Shown: in pieces, positions 1 through 7,511 of the stretch
Position numbering within the stretch: the first letter of the stretch is position 1
Layout of the letters: the number at the start of each line of letters is the position of its first letter
Assembly (NCBI GenBank): GCA_027485675.1
Contig: JAIXQP010000049.1
Location: 1 to 64,000 of the forward strand
Reading direction: 5' to 3'
From: Terriglobales bacterium
GTDB lineage: Bacteria; Acidobacteriota; Terriglobia; Bryobacterales; Bryobacteraceae
Length of the DNA: 64,000 nt
Notes under the pieces: model-generated
The model's input: the letters and a program-made list of their open reading frames with translations, nothing else
Told to the model about the DNA's origin: nothing
The model's database searches: none
Made by a program: the position numbers and the translations under genes

Positions 1-2
1 CC

Positions 3-119
3 GTTCGGTGTTCGGCGGAAAGCTCGACTGGCGGAGCAACACGCATAAATATCGAGCACCTCAATGGTAGAGACGCCAAAATCGCCATACGGGTTACCAT
101 TACCGAAGCACTACACTAG
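3..119 (+). CDS. possible 3' end of a gene cut by the window edge
   Basis: One frame is open from base 3 to a TAG at 117-119. Its 38 codons read like protein (a stretch ending in KIAIRVTITEALH) and not like low-complexity shadow sequence. No family can be named from so short a tail. It could equally be a chance open frame; the 82 bases that follow hold the promoter of the next gene. Confidence 0.35.
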   Translation, partial: VRCSAESSTGGATRINIEHLNGRDAKIAIRVTITEALH

Positions 120-164
120 GGGGGGTAGAGTCAACGGGGGTGATTGTCAATGCCGGCACCGTTC

Positions 165-193
165 TTGACGCTCCCGCTTTGGTGCCGTAGACT
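165..193 (+). promoter_or_regulatory. sigma-70-type promoter of the small exported protein
   Basis: TTGACG at 165-170 and TAGACT at 188-193 are separated by exactly 17 bases. The ATG at 202 follows 8 bases after the -10 hexamer, so the transcript would start on or next to the start codon. This is the best-formed -35/-10 pair I found. Confidence 0.6.
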
Positions 194-201
194 CAACTTC
201 G

Positions 202-465
202 ATGAAGCCCTTTCTCTTAGTAACGATTCTGGCAGCCACGGCCTCGCTGGCCTTTGCCGTAAAACTGATTAACCGGGACTCGACGTCTCACGATCTGGTC
301 GTGAAGTGTTCCTCTACGGCGCAGACGTCCATTGGCGGATCGTCGACGCGCGACCTGGGAAATGGCCCCTGCACCGTTACAGTCAAGAAGAACGGCTCGT
401 CGGCCACGGCATCCGGAAGCCAGACCCTGATGATTCAGAACGGTAGTATCACGGTCACCAAGTAG
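202..465 (+). CDS. small exported protein of unknown function
   Basis: An 87-residue protein with a clear signal peptide (about residues 1-19, cut near AFA). The mature part is rich in Ser, Thr and Gly, with alternating polar and hydrophobic residues as in a small beta-sandwich, and has two cysteines (C36 and C57) that could form a disulfide. I do not recognise the family. The start is supported by the promoter at 165-193. The gene stands alone, between a possible gene tail and the convergent recombinase cassette that ends 42 bases downstream. Its job is unknown; an exported or periplasmic location is the only safe statement. Confidence 0.7.
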   Translation: MKPFLLVTILAATASLAFAVKLINRDSTSHDLVVKCSSTAQTSIGGSSTRDLGNGPCTVTVKKNGSSATASGSQTLMIQNGSITVTK

Positions 466-507
466 CTCGAAACTTCCGCTTGGTTTGCGATCCGTGAGCG
501 TTTCTGT

Positions 508-957
508 TTAGCACCCGCGCGCCGTACCCGCCGTCATCTCGGCGAATGCCCGGCGCTGTTCTCCCCAGTCGAAGATGCGGGCCACGGCGCGCAACTGGTG
601 CTCATTCAGCGACGCGGTGGCGACTCTATCTACTATCAGAATCGCCTCCTGAACATCCGGCGCCAACAAGAGCAGGTTCATGATCTGCGTCAACCGTGCC
701 CGCGTGACATACCCGAGCCGGGCGAGGTCGGCATAGTCAGCCACTTCGCCCCTGTCCACCATGTCCTGGAACTTGATCGCCAAGGCCATGAGGCGCGTGA
801 TCCTGGGAATCGTGGGGCGGGTAGGCGATTTAGCCCCGGCACCGGCGCGTGCCGCCGTACAATCGCCGTCGGTCCTCCCTCGACGTGCCAGCGGCAACAG
901 GATCTCCACCTGCGCTCCGGTCTCGGGTACCTCTACTGCTACTGCTTTCCTTGGCAT
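508..957 (-). CDS. small HTH-like protein of the recombinase cassette
   Basis: A 149-residue protein, last gene of the three-gene cassette. The ATG at 957 overlaps the recombinase stop by 19 bases, which implies translational coupling. The first 50 residues are Arg/Ala/Pro-rich and probably disordered. Residues 53-110 are helical; a segment around 80-100 (LGYVTRARLTQIMNLLLLAP) looks like a helix-turn-helix of the ParB/KorB kind, followed by an amphipathic tail. I infer a DNA-binding accessory factor of the recombinase. The frame stays open upstream to 1512, but that part is the shadow of the recombinase gene. Family identity is from memory of similar cassettes, not verified. Confidence 0.7.
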   Translation of the reverse strand: MPRKAVAVEVPETGAQVEILLPLARRGRTDGDCTAARAGAGAKSPTRPTIPRITRLMALAIKFQDMVDRGEVADYADLARLGYVTRARLTQIMNLLLLAPDVQEAILIVDRVATASLNEHQLRAVARIFDWGEQRRAFAEMTAGTARGC

Positions 958-2474
958 AGTTCTTTCGCTCCTTCGCTGCTGAAATTGATCGTCACCTTCC
1001 CGCTCCGGCCGTCGTACCCGACCTTGGCGATTAACAGCCGAATCATGTGTTCCTGTTCTGTCGTGGTCAAGGTTCCCCAGAGCGCGTCGAATTCCAAGAG
1101 GATCTGGCGGAGATCCTCGGCGTTGACGTGATTCGAAGATCCGCTGGACCGTTCCGCCGTCAGCGTGGCGATGTGCTCCTCGGTCGCGCTGATCTCCTGG
1201 TGGCCGCCATCCCCCGGGGCTGAGTTTTTGATGAGTTGGCGGAGATGCCGCCGCTGTGCGTCGAGATCCTGGTCCAGTGCGCGCCGCCGATCCGCCGCCT
1301 GTTCGAGCGCCTTCAACGCGACGGCTTCCGCTAATGAAGGATCCGTCCCGATTCGCCGGATACTGCTCAAGACCGCGGATTCGATTGCCTCGGCTGGCAC
1401 CGACTTGGACTGGCAGGTCCGCCATCCCTCTCGCTGGGCCTGGTAGCAAACGTAGTAACGATAACGCTTGGCTTTGTTGATTGTGTAGGTATGAATCATC
1501 GGCGACTGGCACGGTACGCAGAAGAGTAGCCCCCGGAGCAGCGCGCCGTATTTATTCTGCTGACGACTCCCGGTGTCAGCTTTGTTCCGCTTTAGCTGGT
1601 CCTGAACCCGCTCCCACAGGTTCTGCTCGATGATCCGGTCGTGTTCCCCGGGATACAGCACGCCCTTGTGGTCGACCTGCCCGGTGTAAACTGCGCACGT
1701 GAGGATCCCGTGGAGCGTGTTCTTGTTCATCGGCGTGCCGCCGCGTGTGATGCCCTCCGCCGTCGTCCATCGTTTCGTCAGCAGTCCCTGTTGCCGCGCC
1801 GCGTCGATTGCAGGCATAAGCGAGCCGGCGTCGACATAGAGCCGGAATAAGGTGCGCACCTGCTCGGCCTCCTCGGGGTTCACGATGAGCCGTCCGCCCT
1901 TGGGATCAATGTCGTATCCCAGCACCGGATGCCCGCCGATCCACTTTCCCTTCCGCCGGGCAGCCGACATCTTGTCCCGGGTGCGCTCCGAGATGATTTC
2001 GCGCTCGAATTGCGCGAACGACAGGAGGATGTTCAGGGTCAGGCGGCCGAGCGAACTCGTCGTATTGAACTGCTGCGTCACGGACACGAAGCTGACGAGG
2101 TTCCGGTCGAAAACCTCGACAATCCGTGCGAAATCCATCAGCGACCGGCTGAGGCGGTCAACCTTGTAGACGACCACGCAGTCGATGGCCCGGGACTCAA
2201 CCGCCGCGAGAAGCCGTTTCAGCGCGGGCCGCTCCATGTTGCCGCCCGAGAATCCGCCGTCGTCGAACGTCTGGGCGACCACCTGCCAGCCCTCGCCTTT
2301 CTGGCTGCTGACGTAGGCTTCCGCCGCTTCCCGCTGCGCGTCCAGGGAGTTAAATTCCTGCTGCAGCCCCTCCTCGGTCGATTTCCGCGTGTAGATGGCG
2401 CACCGAACAACACGATTGGCTGCAGGAGCGGCCCCCGCGCCCAATGCGTTTCGCGATGAATTACTCCTCGCCAT
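939..2474 (-). CDS. large serine recombinase (resolvase/recombinase/zinc-ribbon)
   Basis: A 511-residue site-specific recombinase. The resolvase domain covers about residues 22-170, with the catalytic serine at S32 in YTRKSTEEG and the Arg-rich helix YKVDRLSRS further on. The recombinase domain follows (about 180-300), then a zinc ribbon with CVPC near residue 345 and a second Cys pair, then a coiled-coil stretch and a C-terminal tail. This is the architecture of phage integrases and SCCmec-type recombinases, which cut and rejoin DNA through a phosphoserine link. I chose ATG 2474, not an upstream ATG at 2522, because it overlaps the preceding stop by 14 bases and the extra 16 residues are shadow sequence. 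It looks intact, so the cassette may be active. Confidence 0.9.
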   Translation of the reverse strand: MARSNSSRNALGAGAAPAANRVVRCAIYTRKSTEEGLQQEFNSLDAQREAAEAYVSSQKGEGWQVVAQTFDDGGFSGGNMERPALKRLLAAVESRAIDCVVVYKVDRLSRSLMDFARIVEVFDRNLVSFVSVTQQFNTTSSLGRLTLNILLSFAQFEREIISERTRDKMSAARRKGKWIGGHPVLGYDIDPKGGRLIVNPEEAEQVRTLFRLYVDAGSLMPAIDAARQQGLLTKRWTTAEGITRGGTPMNKNTLHGILTCAVYTGQVDHKGVLYPGEHDRIIEQNLWERVQDQLKRNKADTGSRQQNKYGALLRGLLFCVPCQSPMIHTYTINKAKRYRYYVCYQAQREGWRTCQSKSVPAEAIESAVLSSIRRIGTDPSLAEAVALKALEQAADRRRALDQDLDAQRRHLRQLIKNSAPGDGGHQEISATEEHIATLTAERSSGSSNHVNAEDLRQILLEFDALWGTLTTTEQEHMIRLLIAKVGYDGRSGKVTINFSSEGAKELCQGKQ

Positions 2475-3018
2475 GAGTCCCCCGTTCTGCCAGCGCCGCA
2501 AGCCCAAAGAAGGCGAAACCATTCCATTTGGTGCCGGTCACCTCCCGTGCGATCGCGCTGAGGGATCGGTACGGCCGACCCTCGAATTCGAATCCCTCGG
2601 GCCGGATTTTTACGATGATCCGGTGCCCCCGAAACTCTCGCTCGAGAAACGAGCCCGGCGGTGGCAGTCGCGGGTCCTGCTGGCCCGACACCCTTCGGCT
2701 CTCGCTGGCTTTCCGTTCAAGCGTGAAGTCCTTGCCGAACAGCATCCGTGGTGCCCGGATCCGCAAATCGGCGTCATTGGCGATCTCCATCGCGCGGCGG
2801 CGTGCGCGTTCAGACAACCCGCCCTCCGCAATGGCCTGGATCCGCCACGCAATTCGCCGGAATAGGAATTGACGGTGGTTTGACCTCGTCGGTTCGCCAA
2901 ACACCTCCAAGTGCCGCCGGTGCAGTTGACTGACCGTCATCCGGCTCAGGGCTTCAATCTGTTCTTCAATGGTTTCCACAAGAGTCTCCTTTGCTAAGGC
3001 AGTTAACCTTGTGTCCAT
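2461..3018 (-). CDS. DUF2924 family protein, first gene of the recombinase cassette
   Basis: A 185-residue protein that matches what I know of the DUF2924 family: an N-terminal helical part with a conserved TRSNHRQFLFRRIAWRIQA stretch (about residues 44-62), then a basic linker and a C-terminal beta-rich region containing GKDFTLER and FEFEGRPYRSLSAIAREVTG. DUF2924 genes commonly sit just before a serine recombinase. The function is unproven; the C-terminal half resembles small DNA-binding modules of restriction or recombinase accessory proteins. Its stop overlaps the recombinase start by 14 bases, so the two are made together. Confidence 0.8.
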   Translation of the reverse strand: MDTRLTALAKETLVETIEEQIEALSRMTVSQLHRRHLEVFGEPTRSNHRQFLFRRIAWRIQAIAEGGLSERARRRAMEIANDADLRIRAPRMLFGKDFTLERKASESRRVSGQQDPRLPPPGSFLEREFRGHRIIVKIRPEGFEFEGRPYRSLSAIAREVTGTKWNGFAFFGLAALAERGTHGEE

Positions 3019-3070
3019 GAACGCTCTTCACGGGCACACATTCAAGTCGCAAATCGCGCTGGCGGCGATC

Positions 3071-3104
3071 GCGTAGCCGGCAGTATCCGGCGGCTAAAAT
3101 ACGC
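3071..3104. repeat. imperfect inverted repeat upstream of the recombinase cassette
   Basis: GCGTA at 3071-3075 is repeated inverted as TACGC at 3100-3104, and inside them TAGCCG (3074-3079) pairs with CGGCTA (3091-3096). It lies 53 bases upstream of the DUF2924 start. It could be an operator, a promoter-associated hairpin or a recombinase binding site; the sequence alone does not decide. Confidence 0.4.
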
Positions 3105-3409
3105 GCCAGTGATTGAAAATCATCGGGGGACAAACGCAAAACGAAACACCTCGCTGTGGATTGGCACCACAGCGAAAGTCCGCCTTACGGTCGTTCCGCT
3201 GTCGAGTAGTTGAGTGGAGCGCAGACGGGCCATCGAACGGGCGCGTGTCGCTCCTCTGTAAACATACGCACGCGGTTCGAAAAGTGGAAACACGATTTCG
3301 AAATATTGCGAGCCAGCAGGTAGCGGCGGTCTGCATTGAAGACCCAAATCATCGCGCTCGCCAGCCGGGCCGGCTCTCCGTCTACCGCTGCTAACAAGCA
3401 CCCGCGATT

Positions 3410-3432
3410 CGAAAAGCGCCCTCCGTGAGGGC
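3410..3432 (-). terminator. weak hairpin terminator candidate
   Basis: Read on the minus strand, GCCCTC-ACG-GAGGGC (3432 to 3418) forms a perfect six-pair stem followed by GCTTTTCG. The T run is short and the hairpin lies about 230 bases beyond the tRNA, so it may end the tRNA transcript or may be chance. Confidence 0.3.
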
Positions 3433-3663
3433 CTGAGCTGTTAACCAATTCTTCGTCGCTCTCCCGGGGTCTGGAGAAATGTCCGGTAAGAGAATACGGC
3501 GCCTCCGCAACATGGCCGCGCATGAGTCTCCTCCGGTATCCGCCGCAAGCCCCGATCCAGGTAACTCATTGCGCGGAAACGGGTTATTTGGGCGGAACCT
3601 GCGCCCGAAAAGCAAAACGACCAAGTCAACTGGAGGAGAGGAGACTTGGGGACTTGAAAACTT

Positions 3664-3738
<75 letters not shown>

Positions 3739-3796
3739 ACACTGCGCTTGCCGACTCCACTATTTCAACAAACTGGAGGCCAAAGTGTCAACAGGA

Positions 3797-4654
3797 TCAG
3801 CGTCTTTTCAGCCAATCCGCCAACCGGCCCGGCCAACTCGACAACGCCAGATCGCTCCACGCCAACCCTGCCCCGTGCGGCCCTTTCTCATAGATGTGCA
3901 TCTCCGCCGGAACCCCCGCCCGCCGCAGGGCCAGATAAAACTGCACACTGTTCTCCGGCGGCACCCCCGCGTCCTCATTCGTGTGAAACAGGAACGTCGG
4001 CGGCGTCTCGGCCGATACCTGCTTCTCGTTCGATAACAGCTCCGCCAACTGCGGATCCGGCGTCTCCCCCAACAGGTTCCGCCGCGACCCCTTATGCACC
4101 ACCTCTTCCTGCGTAAACGTGATCACCGGATACGCCAGAATCGCAAAATCAGGCCGCGAACTCACCCGCTCGAGCGGATCGGCATCCCCGCCCCGGCCCC
4201 CATCAAAGTGCGTCGCCACCGTCGCCGCCAAATGGCCACCCGCCGAGAATCCCCACACCCCAATCCGTCCCGGATTCACCTTCCACTCCGCCGCCTTCGC
4301 CCGCACCGTACGAATCGCCCGCTGCGCATCCTGCATCATCACCGGATGCCGGTACCGCGGCCCCAACCGGTACTTCAGCACAAACGCCGAAATCCCCTGC
4401 GAGTTCAGCCACTGCGCAATCTGCTTGCCCTCATGGTCCATCGCCAAGGCCCCATAGCCGCCCCCGGGGCATACCACCACGGCCTGCCCGTTCGGGTTCT
4501 TGGCTAACCACGGCGTCAACGACGGCTGATCCTTCTCCGTGTCCCCCAACGCCCCCGGCGCGCCCTGCGGCCACAGCAACTGCGCGGCCGGTTCCGGCAC
4601 GGCACGCTGGCCGTACAAAATCCCAACCGTCATCACACAAAGAAGCAAACGCAT
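3797..4654 (-). CDS. exported alpha/beta-hydrolase (acetyl-esterase-like)
   Basis: A 285-residue enzyme with a signal peptide (about residues 1-16). CPGGGY at 62-67 is the oxyanion-hole motif of the BD-FAE/esterase-lipase type, GFSAGG puts the nucleophile at S137, an Asp follows in HTNEDAGVP, and the catalytic His is in KGPHGAG near the end. Proteins of this type remove acetyl or other ester groups from plant polysaccharides, so a role in polymer use outside the cytoplasm is likely. It follows the ribbon-helix-helix gene by 16 bases on the same strand and could share its transcript. The substrate cannot be told from sequence. Confidence 0.85.
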   Translation of the reverse strand: MRLLLCVMTVGILYGQRAVPEPAAQLLWPQGAPGALGDTEKDQPSLTPWLAKNPNGQAVVVCPGGGYGALAMDHEGKQIAQWLNSQGISAFVLKYRLGPRYRHPVMMQDAQRAIRTVRAKAAEWKVNPGRIGVWGFSAGGHLAATVATHFDGGRGGDADPLERVSSRPDFAILAYPVITFTQEEVVHKGSRRNLLGETPDPQLAELLSNEKQVSAETPPTFLFHTNEDAGVPPENSVQFYLALRRAGVPAEMHIYEKGPHGAGLAWSDLALSSWPGRLADWLKRR

Positions 4655-4670
4655 AGATCCCCGTAATCTA

Positions 4671-4829
4671 TCACTCTCCCTGCTTCAAACGCCCACTCTG
4701 CTTTAGGGCCTCCCGCAACAGATACTCGATCTGCCCGTTCAGGCTTCGAAACTCGTCGTCGGACCACCGCTTGAGCAGATCGAGGGTTTTCTCATCGATG
4801 CGAAGCAGAAATGACTTCTTCTCTGCCAT
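4671..4829 (-). CDS. small ribbon-helix-helix (Arc-type) DNA-binding protein
   Basis: A 52-residue protein. The sequence begins [20 protein letters not shown], the short beta strand and first helix typical of Arc/MetJ-type ribbon-helix-helix repressors, and goes on with [15 protein letters not shown], the second helix. Proteins of this kind dimerise and insert the paired strand into the major groove of short palindromes. It starts 2 bases after the stop of the SPFH gene, so the two are co-translated. The 11-base perfect palindrome in front of the SPFH gene is its likely operator. No toxin gene is next to it. Confidence 0.8.
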   Translation of the reverse strand: MAEKKSFLLRIDEKTLDLLKRWSDDEFRSLNGQIEYLLREALKQSGRLKQGE

Positions 4830-4831
4830 GT

Positions 4832-5701
4832 CTAGTGATGCAAGGTTCCTGCGTTCACCACCGGTTGGGCGTTCCGCTCACTGCAAAGGACCACCAGCAG
4901 GTTCGAGACCATAGCCGCCTTCCGCTCCTCGTCCAGGTTCACCACCGACCGTTTCCCCAACTGCTCCAGCGCCATCTCTACCATCCCTACCGCGCCTTCG
5001 ACAATCTTAGCCCGCGCGGCGATAATCGCCCCCGCCTGTTGCCGCTGCAGCATCGCGGCGGCGATCTCCGGCGCATACGCCAAATGCGTAATCCGCGCCT
5101 CGGTAATCTCCACCCCCGCTACGGAAAGCCGAGACTGAATCTCCGTCTTCAATCGTTCCGCCACCACATCCGTCGAACCACGCAAGGAAATCTCATTCGT
5201 CTCGTGCCCGTCGTAGGAGTACACCGTTGCCAGGTTCCGCAGCGCCGCCTCCGCCTGCACCGTCACGTAATTCGAATAATCGTCCACTTGAAAGGTTGCC
5301 TCGGCCGAATCCACCACGCGCCACACCACCACCGCCGCAATCTCAATCGGTTTCCCGTCATGGTCGTTGACCTTCAAGTGATTCGTCTCAAAATTGCGCA
5401 CCCGCAGCGAAACCTTCTTCTTCGAGTAGAACGGATTCGCCCAGCGGAGGCCCTCATCTTTCACGGTGCCGATGTAACGGCCGAAGAGTTGCAACACGAC
5501 GGCCTGGTTCGGCTGAACGGTGAAGTTCCCCGGCATCATCACGAAGCCGAGAATCACCAGCACGATTCCGGAGATAACGAACGAAGCTGCCGATTCGCTA
5601 CCTTTGGCGGCGAAGAAACAGTACAGACTCGCGCCGAAGACCGCGAGATTCACGAGCAGCATCAGGTAGCCGCTCGGTGCTCTTTGGATTTGCTCTTTCA
5701 T
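4832..5701 (-). CDS. SPFH (band 7/stomatin) domain membrane protein
   Basis: A 289-residue protein with two N-terminal membrane segments (about 12-31 and 39-56) and an SPFH domain (about 60-250), recognisable from [16 protein letters not shown], the GLRWANPF turn and [26 protein letters not shown] proteins form large membrane-bound rings that organise membrane proteins and proteases. Here it forms a two-gene operon with a ribbon-helix-helix regulator, an arrangement I recall from other bacteria. TATCAT lies 6 bases before its ATG, and the palindrome at 5713-5723 abuts that hexamer. Confidence 0.85.
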   Translation of the reverse strand: MKEQIQRAPSGYLMLLVNLAVFGASLYCFFAAKGSESAASFVISGIVLVILGFVMMPGNFTVQPNQAVVLQLFGRYIGTVKDEGLRWANPFYSKKKVSLRVRNFETNHLKVNDHDGKPIEIAAVVVWRVVDSAEATFQVDDYSNYVTVQAEAALRNLATVYSYDGHETNEISLRGSTDVVAERLKTEIQSRLSVAGVEITEARITHLAYAPEIAAAMLQRQQAGAIIAARAKIVEGAVGMVEMALEQLGKRSVVNLDEERKAAMVSNLLVVLCSERNAQPVVNAGTLHH

Positions 5702-5707
5702 ATTGAA

Positions 5708-5726
5708 ATGATATCACTGTGATGTC
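5708..5726 (-). promoter_or_regulatory. -10 hexamer and candidate RHH operator of the SPFH operon
   Basis: On the minus strand TATCAT (5713 to 5708) lies 6 bases before the SPFH start. The perfect palindrome ATCACTGTGAT (5713-5723), inside a 17-base imperfect one (5710-5726), abuts it. A repressor bound there would block RNA polymerase, which fits autoregulation by the ribbon-helix-helix protein of the operon. Confidence 0.5.
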
Positions 5727-5750
5727 GGGCAGGTCCAGGCCTAAGTGAGA

Positions 5751-5756
5751 TATGCT
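5751..5756 (+). promoter_or_regulatory. -10-like hexamer of the PQQ-propeller gene
   Basis: TATGCT lies 6 bases before ATG 5763. No convincing -35 element precedes it. Confidence 0.35.
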
Positions 5757-5762
5757 CACGCT

Positions 5763-7013
5763 ATGCACCGCTTCGCCTGTCTTGCCATGATCTCCGTGGG
5801 TACGCTGGCCGCCGAAAACTGGCCGCAGTGGCGCGGCCCGTCCTTCGACGGTGTCTCCGCCGAAAAAGCGTTGCCCACCAAGTGGACCACCGAAGAGGGC
5901 GTCACCTGGAAGCTCCCCCTACCCGGCCGTAGCGGCGCCACCCCCATCATCTGGGGCGAACACGTCTTCCTCAACGTCGCCGACGGCGAAGACCTGCACC
6001 TCTGGGACGTCGACCGGACCACCGGCAAACTGCGCTGGCAACAGAAGCTCGCCGGAGGCAACTACAAGATCAACAAGCAGAACATGTCGTCACCCTCCCC
6101 GGTCACCGACGGCAAAACGGTCTTCGTCCTCACCGGCGTGGGTATCTTCAAGGCTTTCGACTTTTCCGGCAAAGAGCTCTGGATGCGGGATATCCAAAAG
6201 GACTACGGCAAGTTCGGCCTGAACTGGGGCTACGCCTCCTCGCCGCTCTTATGGAACGGCTCTCTCTACGTCCAGGTGCTCCATGGCATGAAGACCGACG
6301 ACCCGTCCTACCTTCTCCGCATCGATCCCAAGACCGGCAAGACCCTCACGAAAGTCGACCGGCCCACCGACGCCGTCGTCGAATCGCCGGACTCCTACAC
6401 CACCCCGCAAATCTGGAAGGAAGGCGCCAAAGAAGAGCTCATCATCACCGGCGGCGACGTCGTCACCGGCCACGATCCCATCACCCTCAAAGAGCTCTGG
6501 CGCGCCAACGTGCTCAACCCGCAGAACAACCCCATGAACCGCATCATCGCCTCGGCGGTCGTCAAGGACGGCCTCATCTATTGCCCCACACGCGTCAAAC
6601 CGCTCACGGCGCTGCGTCCTGGCGGCCGGGGCGACGTCACCAAAACGCACGTGGCCTGGCAGAACCCGAATGGCCCCGACGTGCCTTCTCCGGTTACGGA
6701 CGGCAAATACCTCTACGTCACCAACGACCGCGGCATTCTTTGGAACCTGAACGCCAAGACCGGCGAAGAGATCTGGGGCGGCCAGCGCATCAAGCCAGCG
6801 ATCTACTCATCGAGTCCCGTTCTGGCCGACGGCAAACTCTACGTCACCAGCGAAGATGGCCTCGTCACCGTGGTCAAAGCCGGTCCCACCTTCGAGGTGC
6901 TCGCCGAGAACGACATGAAGGAATACACCCTCTCCTCGCCGGCCATCTCCGACGGGCAGATCTTCATCCGTACTGCGGGCGCCCTATACTGCATCGGCGC
7001 CCGCCGCCGGTAG
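5763..7013 (+). CDS. exported PQQ-type beta-propeller protein
   Basis: A 416-residue protein with a short signal peptide and then WPQWRGP, the usual opening of the outer-membrane PQQ-like propellers of planctomycetes and acidobacteria. Repeats with the pattern DGKxxVxxxxGxxxAxDxxGKELW run through the whole length (for example [16 protein letters not shown] and [16 protein letters not shown]). There are no clear haem or Ca/PQQ ligands of true quinoprotein alcohol dehydrogenases, so it may be a scaffold or binding protein. I chose ATG 5763, not the in-frame GTG at 5745, because it gives the cleaner signal peptide. Confidence 0.85.
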   Translation: MHRFACLAMISVGTLAAENWPQWRGPSFDGVSAEKALPTKWTTEEGVTWKLPLPGRSGATPIIWGEHVFLNVADGEDLHLWDVDRTTGKLRWQQKLAGGNYKINKQNMSSPSPVTDGKTVFVLTGVGIFKAFDFSGKELWMRDIQKDYGKFGLNWGYASSPLLWNGSLYVQVLHGMKTDDPSYLLRIDPKTGKTLTKVDRPTDAVVESPDSYTTPQIWKEGAKEELIITGGDVVTGHDPITLKELWRANVLNPQNNPMNRIIASAVVKDGLIYCPTRVKPLTALRPGGRGDVTKTHVAWQNPNGPDVPSPVTDGKYLYVTNDRGILWNLNAKTGEEIWGGQRIKPAIYSSSPVLADGKLYVTSEDGLVTVVKAGPTFEVLAENDMKEYTLSSPAISDGQIFIRTAGALYCIGARRR

Positions 7014-7014
7014 A

Positions 7015-7491
7015 TCAACCCTTCGGCTTAAAGTAGAACACCATCGCCGCCCCGCCGGCCGTGATCACGTAGCCGAGCCAAAGCAGCGGGTTCACCTTCG
7101 TTTCGGGCGGATGCAGATACATCGTGAACAGCACGTTGATCAGCGGCGCGCCGCCGAACACGATCGGCATCACATAGTTCGGCACCCCGCCATTGCGGAA
7201 GGCGAAGATGATACAGATGGCGCCAATCGCGCCCAACGCACCGCCCAGCGAAGCGCTGATCGTGCCGGCGCGGTCAAACGACCCCATCCCTCCGCTCGAT
7301 TGCAGTTGCACCATCGGTACGAGCACCCCGAGCAGGAAGTACGCGCCGCCGACGCAAAGTAAAGCCTTCATCGGGTTGCCCAGTTTCACCTGACCCGTAT
7401 GCAAAATGGGGCCGTAGATTCCCCAGGCGAGCATGGCGCCGAGCGCGAATAGCAACCAGAGCATACTGCGTTTTTTCTCCTTGGATGACAT
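7015..7491 (-). CDS. small membrane protein, DMT/EamA-like
   Basis: A 158-residue protein with about five hydrophobic segments, starting LWLLFALGAMLAWGIYGPIL. The pattern, including GGALGAIGAICIIFAF and a final LLWLGYVITAGGAAMVFYF, resembles half of a drug/metabolite transporter (EamA/GRP type), with GGVPNYVMPIVFGGAPLINV as the characteristic loop and helix. Half-size members usually act as dimers. The substrate is unknown. It is 20 bases downstream of the TonB receptor gene on the same strand. GAGGG lies 4 bases before the ATG. Confidence 0.65.
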   Translation of the reverse strand: MSSKEKKRSMLWLLFALGAMLAWGIYGPILHTGQVKLGNPMKALLCVGGAYFLLGVLVPMVQLQSSGGMGSFDRAGTISASLGGALGAIGAICIIFAFRNGGVPNYVMPIVFGGAPLINVLFTMYLHPPETKVNPLLWLGYVITAGGAAMVFYFKPKG

Positions 7492-7511
7492 GGACCCTCG
7501 ATTATCCCAAA

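Larger units (their letters stand above)
3019..3663. other. 645 bp without a recognisable gene
   Basis: Several short frames are open on both strands here, overlapping each other, but none starts with a convincing ribosome site or gives a protein I can place, so I call none of them. What I do see is the inverted repeat at 3071-3104 and a small hairpin at 3418-3432. The stretch separates the recombinase cassette from tRNA-Asn and may hold its promoter and one attachment site. Confidence 0.5.

Noticed and set aside
958-1512. N-terminal extension of the small cassette protein
   Set aside because: This part overlaps the recombinase in another frame and reads as shadow; the ATG at 957 gives a sensible coupled start.
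4671-4829. Toxin-antitoxin pair based on the ribbon-helix-helix gene
   Set aside because: The neighbour is a 289-residue SPFH membrane protein, and no small toxin-like gene overlaps it.
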